This document shows positions 15,764 to 20,069 of a stretch of DNA of 20,069 nucleotides, piece after piece (the first letter of the stretch is position 1; the number at the start of each line of letters is the position of its first letter). This stretch comes from G020354085 sp964629975 (GTDB taxonomy: Bacteria; Pseudomonadota; Gammaproteobacteria; Acidiferrobacterales; Sulfurifustaceae), in the NCBI GenBank assembly GCA_964629975.1, contig CAZVUN010000044.1, positions 1-20,069 on the forward strand, read 5' to 3'. Under the pieces are notes generated by a model, which was not told where the DNA came from, made no database searches, and saw nothing but the letters and a program-made list of their open reading frames with translations. Made by a program: the position numbers and the translations under genes.

Positions 15764-16081
15764 ATGCCTGTCATCAAGACCGTCCCTGCCGCCGCGCCCG
15801 GCACCAGGCGCTGGCGCCAGCAGTACGACAACAAACTCCTGCTCGTTCGCTACGGTGCTGATCCCGCCCCTCCGGAACGCGTTACGACCGTCGGGCGCGT
15901 GGTCGACTGCGCGCCCTGGCCTCTCCCGCGTCACGCCGCCGACAAAGTGAGCTTCCCGAGAGCGAGCCCGGTACAAACCTTCTACTGCTTCGGCCAGAAA
16001 TGGCTGCCGCATTTCCGCCGCGCGATCAGTGAACGACGCCTTGCGCTCCCTTCACCGGAATCGCAGAACATGCGCGCATAA
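15764..16081 (+). CDS. Small hypothetical protein
   Basis: A 105-residue basic protein beginning MPVIKTVPAAAPGTRRWRQQ, then YDNKLLLVRYGADPAPPERV and TTVGRVVDCAPW. The first ~60 residues remind me of a recurrent uncharacterised small protein (pattern K..PA.PG..RW...Y...L..VRYR.D....R..TVE). The second half (from about DKVSF) does not follow that pattern in any frame I checked, so it may be a diverged or rearranged copy. GGAG 5 nt upstream supports this ATG. It diverges from the exporter operon and converges on nasA with a 49-bp gap. No signal peptide, membrane helix or known motif is visible. Confidence 0.5.
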   Translation: MPVIKTVPAAAPGTRRWRQQYDNKLLLVRYGADPAPPERVTTVGRVVDCAPWPLPRHAADKVSFPRASPVQTFYCFGQKWLPHFRRAISERRLALPSPESQNMRA

Positions 16082-16130
16082 CACCTCGTTCCACCCGACG
16101 GGCAAGATCAGCGCGCCGGTGAACTCTGCG

Positions 16131-18878
16131 TTACGCAATCCTCTGCTGTTGTCCGCACCGCACGATCAGCGCCTTCAGCTCCGGCACGCACGACCCGCAG
16201 TTGGTTCCGGCCTTGAGGCGCGCGCCGAGCGCCTCCACGCTCGTGCAGCCGCCGCGGATGGCCTCGAGGAGGGTCGCCTCCCCCACCCCGAAGCAGGCGC
16301 ACACCTGCCGGCCGGTTTCTTTTTGCCCTCTCGGTGGCGTTCCGGCGAGGAGGCTGGCGCGCGTGGCGGCGTCGAGGCTGTCCAGCGCGAACAGCCCGGC
16401 CAGCCAGTCGCGCGGCGGCAGCTGCGGATCGGGGCCGATGAAGAGGCAGCTTTCCAGCCTCCCGCTCGTCAGGCGCGCGGCGCGGTAGCGGCGCGCGGCG
16501 TTGTCGAAGTATTCGATCCACTCGACCTTCTCGTGCGGTGCGCACAGCATGGCGCGCGCGGCCGTCGCCCAGTCCTTCGGCAGTTCGCCGCCGGCGAGCT
16601 CGTAACGCCAGAGGCCCTGGCCTCTTGCCACAGACCAGTACAGCAGGGGCGCTCCTTCTTCCTTGCGGAAAAGGTGCGGGGTGTTCATGGCCCCCTCATC
16701 CCTGCCCGCTCCCGCCGGGAGAGGGAATAAACGGCGGCGCGACAACAGGAAGCCGTGCCACGCGCACGCCAGCGGTGTCACGCGCACCGGCGTGTGCTTG
16801 AACTCCGGCTCGCCCGAGACCGGGTCGGTCGCCGGATTGACCACGCGGTCGATGCAGCCGGCGCTGCTGAACTGATCGTTCCAGTGCATCGGCACGAACA
16901 CGCATCCGGCGCGCACCGCATCGCTGATGCGCACGCGGGCCGTTGCCTCGCCCCAGCGCGAGACGACGCGCGCCAGAGCGCCATCGTCCACAGCGGCGCT
17001 CGCGGCATCGCTCGGGTGAAGCTCGACATACGGCTCGACCGTGTGCGCCGACAGCCGCGCCGACAAGCCGGTGCGCGTGAGCGTGTGCCAGTGGTCGCGC
17101 ACCCGCCCGGTGTTGAGCGCCAAGGGGTACTCGCCATCGGTCGCATGGGCCGGCGCGCGCGGCGTGATCGCCACGAAGCGCGCGCGCCCGCTCGGCGTGA
17201 AGAACCGGCCGTCGGCGAACATCCGTGCCGTGCCGTGCGGACGCTCGGCGGTCACCGGCCATTGCCGCGGCGGCAAGGCGGCATAGGGCGCATCGCTCAA
17301 GTCCACGAGCCCCGCAAGATCGAAAGCGCGTGTCCCGGCGCTGGCCTGCGCCGACAGCGCGGCGTGCTCGCGAAAGATCGCGCCCGGACCTTCGTAGGGA
17401 AAGGCCTCGGCATAGCCGAGACGCCGCGCCACCTGGGTGAGGATCCACCAATCCGGCCTCGCCTCCCCCGCCGGCGGCAGGAACGCGCGCTGGCGCGAGA
17501 TGCGCCGCTCGGAGTTGGTGACAGTACCATCCTTCTCCCCCCAGGCGGCCGCCGGCAAGCGCACGTGCGCGTAACGCATCGTGTCCGTGTCGCGCACGCA
17601 ATCCGACACCACCACGAACTCGCAGCGGGCGAGCGCGCGGCGCACCTGCTGCGCGTCGGGCACGCTCACCGCCGGGTTGGTCGCCATGATCCACAGCGCC
17701 TTGATCCGCCCCGCCTCCACCGCCCGGAACAGCTCGACCGCCTTGAGGCCCGGCTGCTCTGCGATCCTCGGCGCGCGCCAGAACGCCTGCACGAGCGCAC
17801 GGTGGGCGGGATTGTCGATGTCGAGGTGTGCGGCGAGTTGATTGGCCAGGGCGCCGACCTCGCGCCCGCCCATGGCGTTCGGCTGGCCGGTGATGGAGAA
17901 CGGCCCCATGCCGGGGCGGCCGATGCGCCCGGTGGCGAGGTGGCAGTTGATGATGGCGTTGGCCTTGTCGGTGCCGCTTGAGGACTGATTCACCCCCTGC
18001 GAGAACAGCGTCACCACGCGCTCGGTGCGGGCGAACAAGTCGTAGAAGCGCGCCACGTCCGCGGCCGCGAGCCCGCAACGCGCCGCCACCGTGGCGACAT
18101 CGGGGCTGCTCGCGCGCGCGGCGGCGAGCGCGGCTTCGAGGCCCTCGGTATGGTCGCGAACGAAGGCGGCATGGATCTCATCGCGTGCCTGCAGGTGCGC
18201 GAGCAATCCGTTGAACAGCGCGGCATCGGTGCCGGGGCGCAGCATCAAGTGCAGGTCCGCCGCCTCGCAGGTCGCGGTGCGGCGCGGGTCGATGACGATG
18301 ATCGCGAGATCCGGGTGGTCCTGCTTCGCCTGCACCAGGCGCTGATAGAGCACAGGGTGGCACCAGGCAGTGTTGGACCCGACCAGTACCACGAGCTTGG
18401 CGCGCTCCAGGTCCTCGTAGCAGACCGGCACGGTGTCGCTGCCGAAGGCGCGCCTGTGGGCGGCGACCGCCGAGGCCATGCACAGGCGCGAGTTGGTATC
18501 GATGTTGGCCGAGCCGAGGAAGCCCTTCATCAGCTTGTTGGCGACGTAGTAGTCCTCGGTGAGCAGCTGGCCGGAGACATAGAACGCCACCGACTCGGGA
18601 CCTTGTTGCGCGACGGCGGCGCGAAACCTGGCGGCGACGAGATCGAGCGCCTGATCCCAGCTCGCACGCCTCCCCTCGATCTCGGGATGCAACAGGCGCG
18701 TGGATCGATCCAGGGTATCGGCGAGTGCCGAACCCTTGGAGCACAGCCGCCCGAAGTTGGCGGGATGGTCCGGATCGCCGCGCACCGCCACCGCGCCGTC
18801 GGCGGCGACCGTGACGATCACCCCGCAGCCGACGCCGCAGTAGGGGCAGGTCGTTCGAATTTCGTTACCGGGTTCCAT
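16131..18878 (-). CDS. nasA: Assimilatory nitrate reductase catalytic subunit with C-terminal BFD-like [2Fe-2S] domain
   Basis: A 915-residue cytoplasmic molybdoenzyme that reduces nitrate to nitrite for assimilation. The N-terminal [4Fe-4S] site is CPYCGVGC plus RLCSKG (Cys11, 14, 18, 46). The Mo-bis-MGD ligand is expected at Cys133 in SRLCMASAV. Typical segments follow: VGSNTAWCHPVLYQRL, VTLFSQGVNQSSSGTDKANA, PGMGPFSITGQPNAMGGREV and the cofactor-binding C-domain with LALNTGRVRDHWHTLTRTG. The last ~60 residues form a BFD-like [2Fe-2S] domain, CxC...CxxC (Cys860, 862, 894, 897), known in NasA proteins and absent from NapA. The linker at about residues 718-729 is encoded by a palindromic repeat. 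It lies downstream of nirD by 94 bp; no electron-donor flavoprotein gene or nitrate transporter is in the window. There is no Tat signal, agreeing with a cytoplasmic enzyme. Confidence 0.93.
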   Translation of the reverse strand: MEPGNEIRTTCPYCGVGCGVIVTVAADGAVAVRGDPDHPANFGRLCSKGSALADTLDRSTRLLHPEIEGRRASWDQALDLVAARFRAAVAQQGPESVAFYVSGQLLTEDYYVANKLMKGFLGSANIDTNSRLCMASAVAAHRRAFGSDTVPVCYEDLERAKLVVLVGSNTAWCHPVLYQRLVQAKQDHPDLAIIVIDPRRTATCEAADLHLMLRPGTDAALFNGLLAHLQARDEIHAAFVRDHTEGLEAALAAARASSPDVATVAARCGLAAADVARFYDLFARTERVVTLFSQGVNQSSSGTDKANAIINCHLATGRIGRPGMGPFSITGQPNAMGGREVGALANQLAAHLDIDNPAHRALVQAFWRAPRIAEQPGLKAVELFRAVEAGRIKALWIMATNPAVSVPDAQQVRRALARCEFVVVSDCVRDTDTMRYAHVRLPAAAWGEKDGTVTNSERRISRQRAFLPPAGEARPDWWILTQVARRLGYAEAFPYEGPGAIFREHAALSAQASAGTRAFDLAGLVDLSDAPYAALPPRQWPVTAERPHGTARMFADGRFFTPSGRARFVAITPRAPAHATDGEYPLALNTGRVRDHWHTLTRTGLSARLSAHTVEPYVELHPSDAASAAVDDGALARVVSRWGEATARVRISDAVRAGCVFVPMHWNDQFSSAGCIDRVVNPATDPVSGEPEFKHTPVRVTPLACAWHGFLLSRRRLFPLPAGAGRDEGAMNTPHLFRKEEGAPLLYWSVARGQGLWRYELAGGELPKDWATAARAMLCAPHEKVEWIEYFDNAARRYRAARLTSGRLESCLFIGPDPQLPPRDWLAGLFALDSLDAATRASLLAGTPPRGQKETGRQVCACFGVGEATLLEAIRGGCTSVEALGARLKAGTNCGSCVPELKALIVRCGQQQRIA
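16690..16727. repeat. REP-like palindrome inside nasA
   Basis: Plus-strand text CCCCCTCATCCCTGCCCGCT followed by CCCGCCGGGAGAGGG. The core CTCCCGCCGGGAG (16709-16721) folds on itself, and CCCTC...GAGGG flanks extend the symmetry. Elements of the type CCCTCATCCC...CTCCCGCCGGGAGAGGG are common between genes in GC-rich proteobacteria. Here it lies inside an open reading frame and is read as FPLPAGAGRDEGA without breaking it. Confidence 0.6.
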
Positions 18879-18972
18879 CGACCGATGGCTCAGCCGTCGG
18901 GTGTAGCCAGCCTGCTGCGCGAATCAGGAAGCGCACTGGGCGCGCACCGCAATTCGAAATTCAATTGTTCTG

Positions 18973-19332
18973 TCACGGATTCGGACAGCCCTCTTGCGGC
19001 ACAAGCGACAGCCACACGCGCCCCGCCTCCACGCGTACCGGGAAACGCGCCGCGCAGCCCTCGTCCGGCGCCACCGCCAGGCCCGTGTCCAGATGGATCT
19101 TCCAGTCATGCAGCGGACAGGCCACTTTCTTGCCGTGCACGATGCCCTGCGACAGCGGCCCGCCCCTGTGCGGGCAGCGGTCGCGCAGCGCGAACACTTC
19201 GTCGTCGAGCGTGCGGAACACGGCGATGTCGCCGCCCGCACGCCGCACCACGCGCGCGCCCTGGCGCGGGATGTCGTCGAGCGTGCCGATTTCGATCCAG
19301 TCGTTCGCTTGCTGCTTTGCCGCTATCTGCAT
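18973..19332 (-). CDS. nirD: Nitrite reductase small subunit, Rieske-type
   Basis: A 119-residue Rieske-fold protein, partner of the large NAD(P)H nitrite reductase NirB. It reads DWIEIGTLDDIPRQGARVVR at the start, then DRCPHRGGPLSQGIV and KKVACPLHDWKIHLDTG, ending RVWLSLVPQEG. Cys53-x-His55 and Cys72-x2-His75 form a complete Rieske [2Fe-2S] ligand set. Many enterobacterial NirD proteins have lost these ligands, so this one appears to be of the cluster-bearing type. The ATG at 19332 has AGAGGA just upstream; an alternative start further upstream would be encoded by the inverted-repeat element and is rejected. It lies 175 bp downstream of nirB, separated by that repeat, and 94 bp upstream of nasA in the same direction. 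Confidence 0.9.
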   Translation of the reverse strand: MQIAAKQQANDWIEIGTLDDIPRQGARVVRRAGGDIAVFRTLDDEVFALRDRCPHRGGPLSQGIVHGKKVACPLHDWKIHLDTGLAVAPDEGCAARFPVRVEAGRVWLSLVPQEGCPNP

Positions 19333-19357
19333 AAATCCTCTTCTACTATTTTCTTTG

Positions 19358-19501
19358 AACCGCCAAGGCGCTAAGAACGCCAAGAAAAACTTTCATGATC
19401 TAAAACCGGAAACCGACCTCATTTCAAAAACGTTTTGCGTTTGTTCCGGTTTTTAATCCAGATTTAGATTTCCTTGGCGTTCTTGGCGTCCTTGGCGGTT
19501 T
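19358..19501. repeat. AT-rich nested inverted-repeat element (MITE/REP-like) between nirB and nirD
   Basis: Three inverted repeats are nested about one centre. Outer arms: AACCGCCAAGG...AAGAACGCCAAG...AAA (19358-19387) against TTTCCTTGGCGTTCTTGGCG...TCCTTGGCGGTT (19469-19500), about 28 of 32 positions matching. Middle arms: AAAACCGGAA (19402-19411) and TTCCGGTTTT (19444-19453), perfect. Centre: CAAAA-ACG-TTTTG (19425-19437). Each arm carries the short unit CGCCAAG(G/A) more than once. The element is much richer in A/T than its surroundings and fills almost the whole gap, ending 7 bp from the nirB stop. No transposase is inside. In RNA it would fold into one long hairpin between the nirB and nirD messages. 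Confidence 0.85.
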
Positions 19502-19507
19502 AGGCCT

Positions 19508-20069
19508 CTAACTCACCAGCTTCAAGGGGATGAACTCGTGCCTGTCCACGCCCTGGGCGCGCTCGGCCCACGGGTCGATCTGCGCGAAGGTTTGCGAATG
19601 GCGGAAGCGTTCGGCGAGCGCCTTGCGCCCGGTCTCGTCCTCGACCACCCGGCTCTTCACGTAGGCAAGCCCCACGCGCTCCACCCACGGGGCGGTGCGT
19701 TCCAGGTAATGCGCCTCCTCACGGTAGAGCTGCAGGAACGCGGCGCAGTACTCCAGCACCGCCTCGGGCGTCTTGACCGCGCACAGGAAGTCGGTGGCGC
19801 GCACCTTCACGCCGCCGTTGCCGCCGACGTGCAGCTCATAGCCCGAATCCACGCACACCACGCCGAAATCCTTGATCGTCGCCTCGGCGCAGTTGCGCGG
19901 GCAGCCGGACACCGCGAGCTTGAACTTGTGCGGCATCCAGGAGCCCCAGGTCATTTTCTCGAGCTTGACGCCCAGGCCCGTCGAGTCCTGCGTGCCGAAG
20001 CGGCACCACTGCGCGCCGACGCAGGTCTTCACCGTGCGCAGCGCCTTCCCGTAGGCGTGCCCCGAGACA
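19508..20069 (-). CDS. nirB: NAD(P)H nitrite reductase large subunit, C-terminal part (partial)
   Basis: The gene enters from the right edge, and only about the last 187 codons are present. The first readable residues are VSGHAYGKALRTVKTCVGAQ, followed by WCRFGTQDSTGLGVKLEKM and LAVSGCPRNCAEATIKDFGV. The sirohaem/[4Fe-4S] ligands Cys-x5-Cys (CVGAQWC) and Cys-x3-Cys (CPRNC) are all present. The tail (YVKSRVVEDETGRKALAERF, then HSQTFAQIDPWAERAQGVDR) is typical of the NirB C-terminus. The enzyme reduces nitrite to ammonium with six electrons from NAD(P)H, using FAD, [2Fe-2S], sirohaem and [4Fe-4S] centres. A GTG at 20030-20032 could look like a start but is internal, because homology continues to the window edge. 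It heads the order nirB-nirD-nasA. Confidence 0.93.
   Translation of the reverse strand, partial: VSGHAYGKALRTVKTCVGAQWCRFGTQDSTGLGVKLEKMTWGSWMPHKFKLAVSGCPRNCAEATIKDFGVVCVDSGYELHVGGNGGVKVRATDFLCAVKTPEAVLEYCAAFLQLYREEAHYLERTAPWVERVGLAYVKSRVVEDETGRKALAERFRHSQTFAQIDPWAERAQGVDRHEFIPLKLVS

Noticed and set aside
16131..16688. Separate small gene for the C-terminal [2Fe-2S] part of NasA, starting at MNTPHLF
   Set aside because: The frame is continuous with the catalytic part, and BFD-like tails are normal in NasA. An internal start after the palindrome cannot be excluded but has no good Shine-Dalgarno.
16755..17981. Plus-strand 408-codon open frame opposite nasA
   Set aside because: It is an antisense shadow; the minus strand has all NasA motifs.
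19508..20032. A complete gene starting at the GTG at 20032
   Set aside because: NirB homology (SGHAYGKALRTV) continues in frame to the window edge, so the GTG is internal.

Overview
The window is GC-rich, densely coded DNA from a proteobacterium. Gene types and family resemblance suggest a beta- or gammaproteobacterium, but nothing here fixes the genus. It falls into a worn left half (about 1-8300) and a well-kept right half (about 8640-20069).

Left half. A 54-bp tandem duplication leads into the broken 3' end of an AraC/GlxA-type regulator. Next come an intact exported SYLF-domain protein and a small conserved cysteine-containing protein of unknown role. A decayed c-type cytochrome domain follows, with a frameshift and no haem motif, then an intact orphan PhnD-like periplasmic binding protein. 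On the minus strand is a cyclic-nucleotide-binding-domain protein without a DNA-binding domain. A 2.7-kb lipoprotein gene (Ig-like domain, kelch-like propeller, alpha/alpha-toroid-like domain) is broken by about six frameshifts. A graveyard follows: an IS3-family left end inserted in the start of an IS481-family transposase, itself next to the truncated N-terminus of glgB (glycogen branching enzyme).

Right half. A DUF5752-type gene made of two internal repeats converges on a six-gene minus-strand exporter operon (15512 down to 9394). Its order is NodT-type outer-membrane lipoprotein, short HlyD-type adaptor, two separate ABC ATPases and two ABC-2 permeases. This is a complete tripartite YbhGFSR/YhiI-RbbA-like export system, coupled by four 4-nt stop/start overlaps. 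The two ATPases carry complementary defects expected to fall in the same nucleotide site. A small hypothetical gene diverges from the operon.

Right end. The minus-strand assimilatory nitrate block runs nirB (C-terminal part only) - nirD - nasA. Together these reduce nitrate to nitrite (NasA) and nitrite to ammonium (NirBD). Two repeats sit in this block: an AT-rich nested inverted-repeat element between nirB and nirD, and a REP-like palindrome apparently translated in frame inside nasA.

I do not see a clearly new defence or mobile system. The observations most worth following are the split, asymmetric ATPase pair, the in-gene palindrome in nasA, the nested element between nirB and nirD, and the two-repeat DUF5752 protein.
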